34,749 nt of DNA. It comes from Halobacteriales archaeon QS_4_66_20 (GTDB taxonomy: Archaea; Halobacteriota; Halobacteria; Halobacteriales; Haloarculaceae). The stretch spans positions 1-34,749 of the forward strand of contig PXRK01000042.1 of NCBI GenBank assembly GCA_003021015.1, read 5' to 3'. How positions within the stretch are numbered: position 1 is the first letter of the stretch; every line of letters begins with the position of its first letter. Shown piece after piece: positions 9,120-17,400 of this stretch. A program made the translations under genes and the position numbers. The notes under the pieces were generated by a model. The model saw only the letters and a program-made list of their open reading frames with translations, was not told the origin of the DNA and did no database searches.

Positions 9120-9932
9120 TCAGGCGTCCTCTTCGTCTGCGTCCTCAGTTCCGCCGGCGTCCGTCCTGTCCTCCTGGACCGATCCATCGCTGACCGCGAC
9201 CTGTGCGGGACGCAACACTTTCCCCGCCATCTCGTAGCCCGTCCGGTGTATCTGGGCGATCCGATCTTCGGGCTGGTCGGACGCGATCGTGACCAGGACC
9301 TCGTGGCGCTGGGGATCAACCTCCTCGCCAGGCTCCGGTTCGATCGGGCTCACGTTCTCGCGGTCGAGCTCGCGGTCGAACTGTTCCAGCGTCGATTCGA
9401 CGCCGCCCCTGATATCGGCGTCCTCATTCTGCTGCAGCGCGCGGTCGAGGTTATCGCGGACGTCCAGCAGGCGCGTGACCAGGTCCTCGGTCGCGCGCCC
9501 GATCTCCTCCTCCATGCGCTTTTCCTGGCGCTGCTTGTAGTTCTGGAAGTCCGCCTGCTTGCGCTTCAGCCGCGACTCGAACTCCGCCGCGCGTTCGCGC
9601 TGCTCGGCGGTCGCGGATTCGAGCGCGTCGACGTACGACCGCAGGAGTTCGATCGCGAGCGCGACGGTTTCGGGGTCGCTCGCATCCACCTCCTCGACGA
9701 GCGCCTCGTCGACGACCACCGATTCCGGATCCGGCTTTTCGACTGACTCGACGTCGCCGGCCTCGACGGCATCCATGATGACGTCTGATAGCGCCACGTC
9801 GACGTCGCCGTCCGGTTCCTCGGCGATCTCCGAGAGCTGCTCGTCGACATCCTCGGGTTCCTCGGTTCCCTCGAGGCCGTTCGAGTCGTCGTCCGCGCCC
9901 TCGGAGCCCGTATCGCCGTCCTGCTCGCTCAT
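9120..9932 (-). CDS. grpE: Nucleotide exchange factor GrpE
   Basis: GrpE releases ADP from DnaK. The 270-residue protein from the ATG at 9932 is long for the family because about 110 acidic, low-complexity residues precede the core. The core has the long dimerising coiled coil (AAEFESRLKRKQADFQNYKQ onward) and the C-terminal beta domain with PQRHEVLVTI and HRTGYEMAGKVLRPAQVAVS. An alternative ATG at 9956 is rejected because the TTTTTATTG box at 9954-9962 fits a leaderless start at 9932. The dnaK gene follows 153 bases downstream with its own promoter. The stop codon is the insertion point of a MITE end. Confidence 0.94.
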   Translation of the reverse strand: MSEQDGDTGSEGADDDSNGLEGTEEPEDVDEQLSEIAEEPDGDVDVALSDVIMDAVEAGDVESVEKPDPESVVVDEALVEEVDASDPETVALAIELLRSYVDALESATAEQRERAAEFESRLKRKQADFQNYKQRQEKRMEEEIGRATEDLVTRLLDVRDNLDRALQQNEDADIRGGVESTLEQFDRELDRENVSPIEPEPGEEVDPQRHEVLVTIASDQPEDRIAQIHRTGYEMAGKVLRPAQVAVSDGSVQEDRTDAGGTEDADEEDA

Positions 9933-10054
9933 ACGCGAATGGACTCGTCTCATCAATAAAAAGGGCGCGACATCCGTGCCTCCTCCGTCTCACCGTCTGA
10001 TACTGATGGTCGGCATCGCGGCGGCCGACGGCGTTGTCACGCCGTACATGCTGA

Positions 10055-10087
10055 TACTGGTGAGTAAAAGAATTACAGCCATCAGTA
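10055..10087. mobile_element. 33-bp mini-MITE between grpE and the ABC ATPase gene
   Basis: This compact palindromic unit starts TACTGGTGAGT and ends ACAGCCATCAGTA. It is flanked by TGA at 10052-10054 and 10088-10090. Its reverse complement matches the interrupted copy at 11383-11526 at 30 of 33 positions. A further TGA-TACTGATGG at 9998-10009 may be a second, partial end. The rest of the 250-base gap between grpE and the ATPase gene holds no gene that I can support. Confidence 0.7.
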
Positions 10088-10182
10088 TGAACTCCCCGGT
10101 GAAGCTATCCTCTCGTTCGAGACCGGGATGGCCGTGAAGGTCCGCGAGAGCGTCGCGGAAAGCGAGTAACGACACGGCAGGG

Positions 10183-11313
10183 TTAGATAGAGCGCTGCTG
10201 AGCTTCGACCTCCTCGCTGACGACGCGGTTCTTGATGGCGTCACCAGTTTCGGGGTCGAAGAGGTGGACGCGTTCGGGCGGGAAGAGCACGTCGAGTGGT
10301 TTGCCAGGGTCGAACACGAGTTCACCAGAGACGCTTGCCGTGTACGTCTGGTCACCGATGTCGATGTACACGTACGAAAGCTCACCCATCGGCTCGACGA
10401 CGCTGACAGTCGTCGGAATCGAGTTGTCGTCGCCGTCGCTCGCGAGTTCGATATCCTCGGGCCGGATACCGAGCACGAGGTCCTGACCAGGCTCGACATC
10501 CCGTTCGACCAGTTCGGGAATCTCGTAGCTGAAGTGGTCGTGTTCGAGCACGCCGTCACGAGCGGTGACGTGCAGGAAGTTCATGCTCGGGCTGCCGATG
10601 AAGCCGGCGACAAACTGGTTCTGTGGCTTGTGATACAGCTCCAGAGGGGTGCCAATCTGCTGGAGCTGTCCGCCGTCGAGCACTGCAATCCGGTCGCCCA
10701 TCGTCATCGCCTCGGTCTGGTCGTGGGTGACGTAGATGGTCGTCACGCCGAGGTCCTGCTGGAGTTCCTGAAGTTCGGTACGCATCTCTGCGCGGAGCTT
10801 GGCATCCAGGTTCGACAGCGGCTCGTCCATCAGGAAAATCTCGGGGTCACGGACGAGCGCGCGCCCGAGCGCGACCCGCTGTTGTTGCCCGCCCGAGAGT
10901 TCCTTTGGCTGGCTATCGAGCAGTTCGCTGATACCCAGCAACTCCGCGGCCCATTCGGCTTTCTCGTGGCGCTCGGCTTTCGAGAGGTCCGTCGTCATCT
11001 TCAGCCCGAACGACATGTTCTTGCGGACACTCATGTGTGGGTACAGGGCGTAGTTCTGGAACACCATCGCCACGCCGCGCTCGACGGGCCGTTTGTGCGT
11101 GACGTCGACGCCGTCTAGTTCTATCGTTCCATGGGTGACCTCTTCGAGGCCCGCAATGCAACGAAGTGTCGTTGATTTCCCGCACCCTGATGGACCGACC
11201 AGTACCAAGAACTCCCCATCCTGAATCGTTATATCGAGGTCTTTGACGGCGACGATGCCGCCGCCGCCCCCCGAGTAGATTTTCGTAAGATCGTTGATTT
11301 CGACAGTTCCCAT
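10183..11313 (-). CDS. ABC transporter ATPase, MalK/UgpC-type (sugar import)
   Basis: This is the cytoplasmic ATPase of a carbohydrate-uptake importer. From the ATG at 11313 it has 376 residues. Walker A GPSGCGKST is at 40-48, the signature LSGGQQQ at 139-145, Walker B IFLMDE at 159-164 and the switch histidine H196. A TOBE-type C-terminal domain (LVLGIRPEDI) marks the MalK/UgpC class. The matching permeases and binding protein lie 5 and 11 kb away in the same island, and no other ATPase is present, so it most likely serves them. A TTAATAAA box at 11355-11362 gives a short leader. The in-frame upstream ATG at 11328 is less likely. The gene marks the left edge of the accessory island. Confidence 0.92.
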   Translation of the reverse strand: MGTVEINDLTKIYSGGGGGIVAVKDLDITIQDGEFLVLVGPSGCGKSTTLRCIAGLEEVTHGTIELDGVDVTHKRPVERGVAMVFQNYALYPHMSVRKNMSFGLKMTTDLSKAERHEKAEWAAELLGISELLDSQPKELSGGQQQRVALGRALVRDPEIFLMDEPLSNLDAKLRAEMRTELQELQQDLGVTTIYVTHDQTEAMTMGDRIAVLDGGQLQQIGTPLELYHKPQNQFVAGFIGSPSMNFLHVTARDGVLEHDHFSYEIPELVERDVEPGQDLVLGIRPEDIELASDGDDNSIPTTVSVVEPMGELSYVYIDIGDQTYTASVSGELVFDPGKPLDVLFPPERVHLFDPETGDAIKNRVVSEEVEAQQRSI

Positions 11314-11382
11314 GGTATTATCTCGCAATCGATGTCTTGGTTTGGAAAGGGCGGTTAATAAAACCCACCCCGGGATAACTCA

Positions 11383-11526
11383 TACTGGTGGCTGTACTTC
11401 GTTTACTCATACTGTCGGACGTAATTTCGTGGAGTCACGCGTCACATTCAGCCGTTCAACCGTGCGAATACAGCCAGGAGAGTGTCACGATGTGACACAG
11501 AGTTACGTCCGACAGTATCACCAGTA
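11383..11526. mobile_element. 33-bp mini-MITE interrupted by a nested MITE, at the GH31 stop codon
   Basis: Outer ends TACTGGTGGCT (11383) and CACCAGTA (to 11526) are flanked by TCA at 11380-11382 and 11527-11529. The right TCA is the TGA stop of the GH31 gene on the minus strand. When the inner element at 11410-11517 and one of its TCA repeats are removed, what remains is a 33-bp unit that matches the uninterrupted copy at 10055-10087. Confidence 0.8.
11410..11517. mobile_element. MITE (108 bp) nested inside the 33-bp element
   Basis: Perfect 15-bp inverted repeats TACTGTCGGACGTAA lie at 11410-11424 and (complement) 11503-11517. TCA direct repeats flank it at 11407-11409 and 11518-11520. 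Subterminal arms GTAACTCTGT and GTAATTTCGT match the arms of the element at 31036. The empty site is visible in the sister copy at 10055, so this is a dated second insertion. Confidence 0.85.
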
Positions 11527-13884
11527 TCAGGCAGCGACGGCAACGACGAGTTCGCTCTCGCTCGTCGTCCACTCGCCAGGGGTGGGTTCCCCGTCAACGC
11601 TCGTCAGTTCCGACCCGTCGATAGAGACTGTCTCGGGGGCCGTGTCGACCGGTATCCGGAACTCACACGTCGGTGCTGTCCCATCGATGGTGATTGCGAC
11701 ATTCTGGCCCTCGTGGCGGACCGACAGGTCGACGAGCGCGTCCTGGCTCTCGTCGTAGTACTGGCCCGTCGCCTCTCCGTCAGCCAGCGGCGCGAACAGT
11801 TCGAGTCGGTCGGGCGGCCCGGCCTGGACTGTCTCACCCGGCTCTCGCTGTGGGATGATACCGCCGGCACGGACGAACAGCGGAATCTGGTCAAGCGGGA
11901 CCGACAGGTCGACTGTCTGCCTGCCGCTGTAGCGCTCCCCACGCCACCAGTCGTGCCAGGTTCCCTCGGGGAGGTAGACCGTCCGGCGTTCGGAGGCGTC
12001 GAACACCGGGGCCACAAGCAGGTCCGGCCCCAGGAGATACTGGTCGTCGATGTCGTGGGTCCGGGGGTCGTCCTGGTAGGAGAGAACGAGTGGGCGGACC
12101 AGCGGGAGGCCAGTGCGTGCAGTCACTGTCGCCTGCGAGTAGAGGTACGGAAGCAGGCGGTAGCGGAGGCGAGCAGTCGACCGGAAGATGTCGGTCGCGC
12201 GGTCGCCAAACGCCCACGGTTCCCGCGGCGTCGTCCCGTGACACCGCGAGTGACTCGACAGCAGGCCGAACTGCGCCCACCGGACGTACAGCTCCTGTGA
12301 TGGCTCGCCGGCGAACCCACCGATGTCGTGGCTCCAGTAGCCGATTCCCGACAGGGACGCACTGAGTCCACCCCTGAGCGCGGCGGCCATACCGTTGAAC
12401 GATGTCTGTGGGTCACCGCCCCAGTGGACCGGGTAGCGCTGGCTGCCCGTCCAACCCGAGCGGCCCCAGACGAACGCCGCCTCGTCGCCCCGCTCCTCCG
12501 CAATCGTCTCGTACACCGTCTTGTTGTACAGGTAGGGGTAGAGGTTGTGTCCTGACTTGCCGGTCTGCCCGTCCGCGAAGACAGCATCTTCCGGGATGTA
12601 CTCGCCGTAGTCCGTCTTGAACGTGTCCACGCCAATGGCCAGCAGGTCGCGGTGTTTGTCCGCCCACCAGTCCGCGGCCTCGGGATTGGTGAAATCGACG
12701 ATTGCCCCCCGGTAGTCTCCCTGACAGAGCCGTTCCAGCAGGTACGGTGAACCGGTGCCGTCTTTCAGGAAGTACTCCTCCTCGACTCCAGTCTCGAACG
12801 CCTCCGTCCCGACGGGGACGTGAGGATGTTCCCACAGCGAGAGGTGGAACCCCTGGTCGTGGAGGCCCTCAATCATCCCCTCCGGCTCCGGGAACTGCTC
12901 GCGGTCCCAGACGAGGTCTGTCGACTTGTACTCACGCATCCAGAACGGGTCGAGATGCAGCACGTCCGCCGGTATCGACTCCTCGCGCAGACGCGACGCG
13001 ATGGACTCCAGTTGCTCGCGGGACTCGTAGCCCAGCCGCGACATCCAGACCCCGAAGCTCCACTTCGGCGGGCGCTCTGGCCGGCCGGTCAACCCGGTGT
13101 AAGTCTGCAGGATATCCTCGAAATCGGGGCCGTAGAAGAACACGAACGAGAGTTCGTCGTCTTCGACACCGATGCTGCCACTGGCAGTCGAGGACGCGCC
13201 GAGGTCGTACCGGACACGACAGGTCGTATCGACCAGCAGCCCGTACCCCCGGGTCGAGAGGTGAAAGGGGACGTTCTTGTACGCGCGACTGCTCTCGGTG
13301 CCGAGTGGCTCGACGTGCCAGGATTCGGCGCGCTGGCCGCGCTTGTCGAACCCGGTGAACGACTCGCCGAGCCCGTACAGTGATTCGCCCGGCTGCAGAC
13401 CGAACGACAGCCCCGTCTCTGTCACTCTGTACGGGCCGTGGTTGATTTCCTCCTCGACGAAGCCCAGCGGGTCGACCCGGTGGTCGCCCCTGACGTCGGT
13501 GTCGCTTCGCTGCTCGCTGAAGACAACATCGTCGTCGTCCTCGACACGAAACGACCAGGCGTCGAGCCCGACGACGATAGTGAGCGCGTCTGTCTCCAGT
13601 CGAAGTTCCGAATCGGACTCGGTCGCATCGATAGTGACCGGTTCCGCAATGCGGTCCTCGAAGAAGGGTGGCTCCTCGTCACGCTCGGTGATGGGCCCCG
13701 CCGCCTCGGGGTTTGCCTGCAGCGAGAAGCGAAACGTCGTCGGCGTGAGAAACTGCAGACAGACGGGAACAGTCCGGTCCGGGCTTCGTGGCGTCTCGAG
13801 TGTCCGGTCGGTCTCACACTCGAAAACGACACCGCTTTCCAGCAGTTCGTACGACCGGACAGCGTCGATACTGGTCCGTTCCAT
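11527..13884 (-). CDS. Glycoside hydrolase family 31, YicI-like alpha-glycosidase
   Basis: This 785-residue retaining alpha-glycosidase has no signal peptide, so it acts inside the cell on imported glycosides. The catalytic nucleophile is D425 in FKTDYGEYIP. The acid/base is D491 in PVHWGGD. Other family landmarks are LDPFWM (311-316), SHDIGGF (518-524) and FGLLSSHSR. These stretches are closest to alpha-xylosidases of the YicI type. GH31 also contains the sulfoquinovosidases (YihQ), but the Arg and Trp that I recall as sulfonate ligands in YihQ are not found at the aligned place, where this protein reads KSTDLVWDREQ. Substrate is therefore open: alpha-xyloside, or a sulfoquinovoside bound in a different way. 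A CTTTATGTG box at 13908-13915 sets the start. The dehydratase gene is divergent from it. The stop codon carries a MITE. Confidence 0.92.
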   Translation of the reverse strand: MERTSIDAVRSYELLESGVVFECETDRTLETPRSPDRTVPVCLQFLTPTTFRFSLQANPEAAGPITERDEEPPFFEDRIAEPVTIDATESDSELRLETDALTIVVGLDAWSFRVEDDDDVVFSEQRSDTDVRGDHRVDPLGFVEEEINHGPYRVTETGLSFGLQPGESLYGLGESFTGFDKRGQRAESWHVEPLGTESSRAYKNVPFHLSTRGYGLLVDTTCRVRYDLGASSTASGSIGVEDDELSFVFFYGPDFEDILQTYTGLTGRPERPPKWSFGVWMSRLGYESREQLESIASRLREESIPADVLHLDPFWMREYKSTDLVWDREQFPEPEGMIEGLHDQGFHLSLWEHPHVPVGTEAFETGVEEEYFLKDGTGSPYLLERLCQGDYRGAIVDFTNPEAADWWADKHRDLLAIGVDTFKTDYGEYIPEDAVFADGQTGKSGHNLYPYLYNKTVYETIAEERGDEAAFVWGRSGWTGSQRYPVHWGGDPQTSFNGMAAALRGGLSASLSGIGYWSHDIGGFAGEPSQELYVRWAQFGLLSSHSRCHGTTPREPWAFGDRATDIFRSTARLRYRLLPYLYSQATVTARTGLPLVRPLVLSYQDDPRTHDIDDQYLLGPDLLVAPVFDASERRTVYLPEGTWHDWWRGERYSGRQTVDLSVPLDQIPLFVRAGGIIPQREPGETVQAGPPDRLELFAPLADGEATGQYYDESQDALVDLSVRHEGQNVAITIDGTAPTCEFRIPVDTAPETVSIDGSELTSVDGEPTPGEWTTSESELVVAVAA

Positions 13885-13943
13885 TGCCCTGACCGGCGGG
13901 CGTTTCGCACATAAAGCTGTCTCACGTTCTGTTGTGGTACCGA

Positions 13944-13953
13944 CAGTCGACTG
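13944..13953. promoter_or_regulatory. Palindrome in the divergent GH31/dehydratase promoter region
   Basis: The perfect 10-bp palindrome CAGTCGACTG is widened by GACAG/CTGTC flanks. It lies between the TATA box of GH31 (about 13910) and that of the dehydratase (about 14010). The position suits an operator controlling both genes; no protein is known to bind it. Confidence 0.35.
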
Positions 13954-14040
13954 CTGTCCCGCACTGCACGACCCGAAATATCATATCTTTCCTGACACCA
14001 CCCGCAATCGTTATGCTCGCAGCGTCCACGCGGTCCGTAC

Positions 14041-15300
14041 ATGACAGACGAACCAGAGTACCGGATTCCGGCCGGCGGCGGGGTACCGTGGCGGGACATG
14101 GGCGGCGACCACATCAGCAGGCCGCCCGACCGGGACATCGAGATTACGGCCGTCGAGACGATGGCTATCGCAGGCAACTTCACGTGGGGTATCGTCAAAA
14201 TCGAGACCGACACCGAACAGTACGGTATCGGCGAAACCTTCCGTGCGGAGGCAGCGCTGGATATGGCCGAGCGGATGGAACTCGAACTCGTCGGTGAGAA
14301 CCCGCTCGATACGGACCGCATCGTCGAGATGCTCAACCAGCGATACACCGGCTGTGGTCGCATCGGCCAGGCGGCCTTTACTGCCCTCGAGACGGCGTGT
14401 TACGACCTCAAGGGGAAGATGCTCGACGTCCCGGTGTACGAACTGCTCGGCGGGAAGTATCGCGACGAGATTACCATCTACTGTGACACCCACGGCGGCG
14501 AGTCGCTGGGCGAAGCCGAGTCTGCAGCGCCACAGGAGGTGTACACCCCCGAGGGCTACGCCAGGGCGGCCCGCGAGGTCGTCGACGCAGGGTTCGACGC
14601 GCTGAAGTTCGACCTGGACGTGCCGACCCACGAACAGTACGACGAGGCCAACCGCCGCATGGACAACGAGGCCATCGAGCACAAAGTCTCGCTCGTGGAA
14701 GCAGTCCGGGACGAAATCGGCTACGACGTGACCCTCGGGATGGACCTGCACTGGAATTTCACCACGGAGACGGCGATTCGACTGGGCAAGAAACTCGAAC
14801 GGTTCGACCTGGCGTGGCTCGAAGACCCCGTCCCGCCCGAGCGCCTCGACTCCCAGCGCCGGGTCACGCGCGAACTCGACCTTCCCGTGTTGACCGGTGA
14901 GAACCTCGTCACCCCCTCGCAGTTCAACGAATACGCCCGCGAGGGAGCCATGGACATTGCCGCCCCTGACGTCAACAAATGCGGCGGCCTCGGCGAAATG
15001 CGCAAGATTGCGACTATCTGTGACCTCTATGGCATCCCGATTGCCTCGCACAACATCTCCAGTCCCGTCGGAACCGTCGCTGGCGCGCACCTCTCGGCGG
15101 TGATTCCGAACTTCATCGCGATGGAGTATCACTCCCGTGACGTCCCCTGGTGGAACGACTTCGTCGAACGGACTGCCGGGTCGGGACCGATTCTCGACGA
15201 CGGCACCATCCGCGTGCCCGAAGGCCCCGGCCTCGGAGTGGAAATCAACCGTGACCTTGCCCGCGAGTATCTCACTGACGGCTCGGAACTGATTGTGTGA
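14041..15300 (+). CDS. Enolase-superfamily sugar-acid dehydratase (mandelate racemase subgroup)
   Basis: The protein dehydrates an aldonic acid to its 2-keto-3-deoxy derivative, using a Mg2+-stabilised enolate. The 419 residues show an N-terminal capping domain and a barrel with K189 (KFD), metal ligand D235 in the DLH motif with H237, E261 (WLEDPVP), E287 (TGENL) and base H337 (SHNISSPVG). The D-x-H at the third strand is typical of galactonate/gluconate/xylonate dehydratases. Haloarchaeal xylonate dehydratase XacD belongs to the same subgroup. In this island the substrate may be xylonate or, by pathway context, 6-deoxy-6-sulfogluconate. A TATA-like ATCGTTATGC lies about 30 bases before the ATG. 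The gene is divergent from GH31, with the 2-hydroxyacid dehydrogenase downstream. Confidence 0.88.
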   Translation: MTDEPEYRIPAGGGVPWRDMGGDHISRPPDRDIEITAVETMAIAGNFTWGIVKIETDTEQYGIGETFRAEAALDMAERMELELVGENPLDTDRIVEMLNQRYTGCGRIGQAAFTALETACYDLKGKMLDVPVYELLGGKYRDEITIYCDTHGGESLGEAESAAPQEVYTPEGYARAAREVVDAGFDALKFDLDVPTHEQYDEANRRMDNEAIEHKVSLVEAVRDEIGYDVTLGMDLHWNFTTETAIRLGKKLERFDLAWLEDPVPPERLDSQRRVTRELDLPVLTGENLVTPSQFNEYAREGAMDIAAPDVNKCGGLGEMRKIATICDLYGIPIASHNISSPVGTVAGAHLSAVIPNFIAMEYHSRDVPWWNDFVERTAGSGPILDDGTIRVPEGPGLGVEINRDLAREYLTDGSELIV

Positions 15301-15409
15301 GCGCTGGCGGTCGGCGGTCCGCCTGACTCGCGTGGCGTGCGCCGGCGAGCGTGCCCGCGAGGTCACGAGGGACACCGAACTTTTTCTACCCGCCACGCAC
15401 AGTCCCGGT

Positions 15410-16378
15410 ATGGCCAACTACACCGTCGTGGTGACCGACCACGACTTCGACGACCTCTCGATAGAGCAGGACATCCTCGATGGCATCGCGGACGTGACCG
15501 CCGTGGCAGACGGCGTCGACGCCGACGACGAGGCAGTCCGCGAGGCCCTCCGGGACGCCGATGGCGTGTTGAACCTGCGCCATGACCTCGACGCGGCGGA
15601 CATTGAGGCAGCAGCGGACTGTCGCATCGTGGCCCGGTACGGCATCGGCGTCGACAACGTCGATATCGAGGCGGCGACGGAACGGGGTATCTACGTGACG
15701 AACGTCCCGGAGTACTGTCTCGAAGAGGTGTCGACGCACACGCTGACGCTGTTGCTCGGACTGCTCCGTGGACTCCCCCAGTACCAGCGCTCAGTCGCGG
15801 CTGGCGAGTGGGAGCGCGAGGCTGCGCCGCCGATGCATCGCCTCTCGACGCGAACAGTCGGCGTCGTCGGGTTCGGCGCAATCGGGCGGACCGTCGCCGA
15901 CAGTCTCGGGTCGCTTGCTGGTGACGTCATCGCCTCGGACCCCTTCGTCGACAGCGAGACGATGGCCGAGCACGGCGTCGAGAAAGTCGAGTTCGAGACG
16001 CTGCTCGACCGGGCCGACGCCGTGACAATCCACTCGCCGCTGACCGACGAAACACGCGGGCTGTTCGACGAGGGCGCGTTCGAGCGGATGCGGGACGACG
16101 CCGTGCTGGTCAACGTCGCCCGCGGCCCAATCGTCGATGTCGACGCCCTGCTGGCCGCACTCGACGCTGGCGAGATCGGCGGTGCCGGACTCGACGTGTT
16201 CCCGACGGAGCCACCGGCCGCCGACCACCCGCTTTGCGACCACGAGCGCGTGCTCGTGACGCCACACGTTGCGTGGTACTCCGAGGAAGCAAACAACGAG
16301 CGCCGTTGGACTGCTGCCGAGAACGTGCGTGCTGCACTCCAGGGGGAAACGCCCGTTGACGTTGTCAACGACGTCTAA
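15410..16378 (+). CDS. D-isomer-specific 2-hydroxyacid dehydrogenase, SlcC-like by context
   Basis: This NAD(P)-dependent dehydrogenase interconverts 2-hydroxy and 2-keto acids. The 322 residues from the ATG at 15410 carry the nucleotide loop GFGAIG at 154-159 and an Asp (D177) after the second strand, which favours NAD. The catalytic set is R238 (ARGP), E267 and H286 (TPHVAWYSEEA). The family includes glyoxylate/hydroxypyruvate reductases, phosphoglycerate dehydrogenase and (S)-sulfolactate dehydrogenase SlcC. Because SuyAB-, ComC- and exporter-like genes lie in the same island, SlcC is my preferred role; a glycolate/glyoxylate or glycerate role is the alternative. The ACTTTTTCTA box at 15379-15388 fixes the start. 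Its TAA stop is the left flank of MITE copy C. Confidence 0.82.
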   Translation: MANYTVVVTDHDFDDLSIEQDILDGIADVTAVADGVDADDEAVREALRDADGVLNLRHDLDAADIEAAADCRIVARYGIGVDNVDIEAATERGIYVTNVPEYCLEEVSTHTLTLLLGLLRGLPQYQRSVAAGEWEREAAPPMHRLSTRTVGVVGFGAIGRTVADSLGSLAGDVIASDPFVDSETMAEHGVEKVEFETLLDRADAVTIHSPLTDETRGLFDEGAFERMRDDAVLVNVARGPIVDVDALLAALDAGEIGGAGLDVFPTEPPAADHPLCDHERVLVTPHVAWYSEEANNERRWTAAENVRAALQGETPVDVVNDV

Positions 16379-16487
16379 TAGTGATTGTTGTGAGTCTGTA
16401 CCGCTATCGACCCATCAGACTCCGGTGTTAGCCCGTGAAACTCCCGAAAATGCGATGCGACTCCGAAAATAATCACAACAATCACTA
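16379..16487. mobile_element. MITE copy C (109 bp), abutting the stop codon of the SlcC-like gene
   Basis: Fifteen-base inverted repeats TAGTGATTGTTGTGA lie at 16379-16393 and (complement) 16473-16487. The interior is clearly related to copy B and has the same length. The flanks are TAA (16376-16378, the stop codon) and TGA (16488-16490): both TNA, but no longer identical. It sits between two convergent genes. Confidence 0.85.
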
Positions 16488-16532
16488 TGAGAAGCGCAGC
16501 AATGGCGTCAAATAGCGGCTGTAGAGGCAGTT

Positions 16533-17399
16533 TTACTTGCCGATACCTTCCGTCAACCCTTCGATAATCTTGGTCTGGAAGAGCACGAGCAGCAGGATGA
16601 GCGGGACGATGGCCATGAAGACGGCGGCCATGATAGTGCCCCACGGGTTCTGGAACTGGCCGCCGTAGAGTGCGATGCCGACAGTGACAGTGTACATCTT
16701 CTGCTCGCTCATGAAGGTGAGCGCGAACAGGAACTCGTTCCAGGCGAAGATGAACACGATGACCGCCGTCGTCGCCATCGCGGGCGCCGAGACCGGCAGG
16801 ATAATCCGGAACAGGACGCCCAGATGCGTGAGGCCGTCGATACGGCCGGCCTCTTCCAGCGAGTCAGGTAACTCCTTGAAGTACGCCTGGAAGATCCAGA
16901 CGGCAAACGGGAGCTGGAACGCGGTGTAGGGGATGATGAGGCCGAGATAGCTGTTGAGGAAGTTATACTCCAGTGCAAGCTCGAACAGCGGAATCAGGCG
17001 ACCGAAGAAGGGCAACATCGCCGAGACCAGAATCAACATCAGGATGGGGAGCTTGAACCGGAACTCCAGGCGCGCGAGCGCGTAGCCCATCATCGAGCCC
17101 AGCACGACACAGAGAACCGCCGTTCCGGATGCGACGACGAGGCTATTGAACAGATACCGCCCGAGTGGCTGCTGGTCGAACGCGTCCTGGAAGTTCTGAA
17201 GCGTTGGTGACTCCGGGATGTAGGTGACGGGGAACTGGACGACGTCTGCGGGTGGCATCAGCGCGGTCCGGAGAATCCACAGCACGGGGAAAAACGACAC
17301 CAGACACAGCAGGACGATGAGGAAGTAGAAGCCGACTGTCTCACCGAACTGTCTCGATTTCCCCTCCCTGAGTTCCTGAAGGCGGGTACGCACACTCAT
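16533..17399 (-). CDS. ABC sugar transporter permease, MalG type
   Basis: This is an inner-membrane subunit of the carbohydrate importer, with 288 residues and about six membrane helices. The EAA loop that docks the ATPase is EEAGRIDGLTHLGVLFRIILP-like near residue 190. Its ATG follows the stop of the MalF-type gene after one base (TGAGATG), so the two are translationally coupled. By island membership it works with the MalF-type permease, the distant ATPase at 10183 and the binding protein at 22972. The substrate is inferred to be the glycoside processed by the GH31 enzyme. Confidence 0.93.
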   Translation of the reverse strand: MSVRTRLQELREGKSRQFGETVGFYFLIVLLCLVSFFPVLWILRTALMPPADVVQFPVTYIPESPTLQNFQDAFDQQPLGRYLFNSLVVASGTAVLCVVLGSMMGYALARLEFRFKLPILMLILVSAMLPFFGRLIPLFELALEYNFLNSYLGLIIPYTAFQLPFAVWIFQAYFKELPDSLEEAGRIDGLTHLGVLFRIILPVSAPAMATTAVIVFIFAWNEFLFALTFMSEQKMYTVTVGIALYGGQFQNPWGTIMAAVFMAIVPLILLLVLFQTKIIEGLTEGIGK

Positions 17400-17400
17400 C

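Noticed and set aside
10006-10169. Possible short membrane protein or C-terminal gene relic before the ABC ATPase gene
   Set aside because: The hydrophobic part is simply the 33-bp palindromic element read as protein. The downstream frame ending at 10169 (...FETGMAVKVRESVAESE) looks protein-like but has no start and no recognised family.
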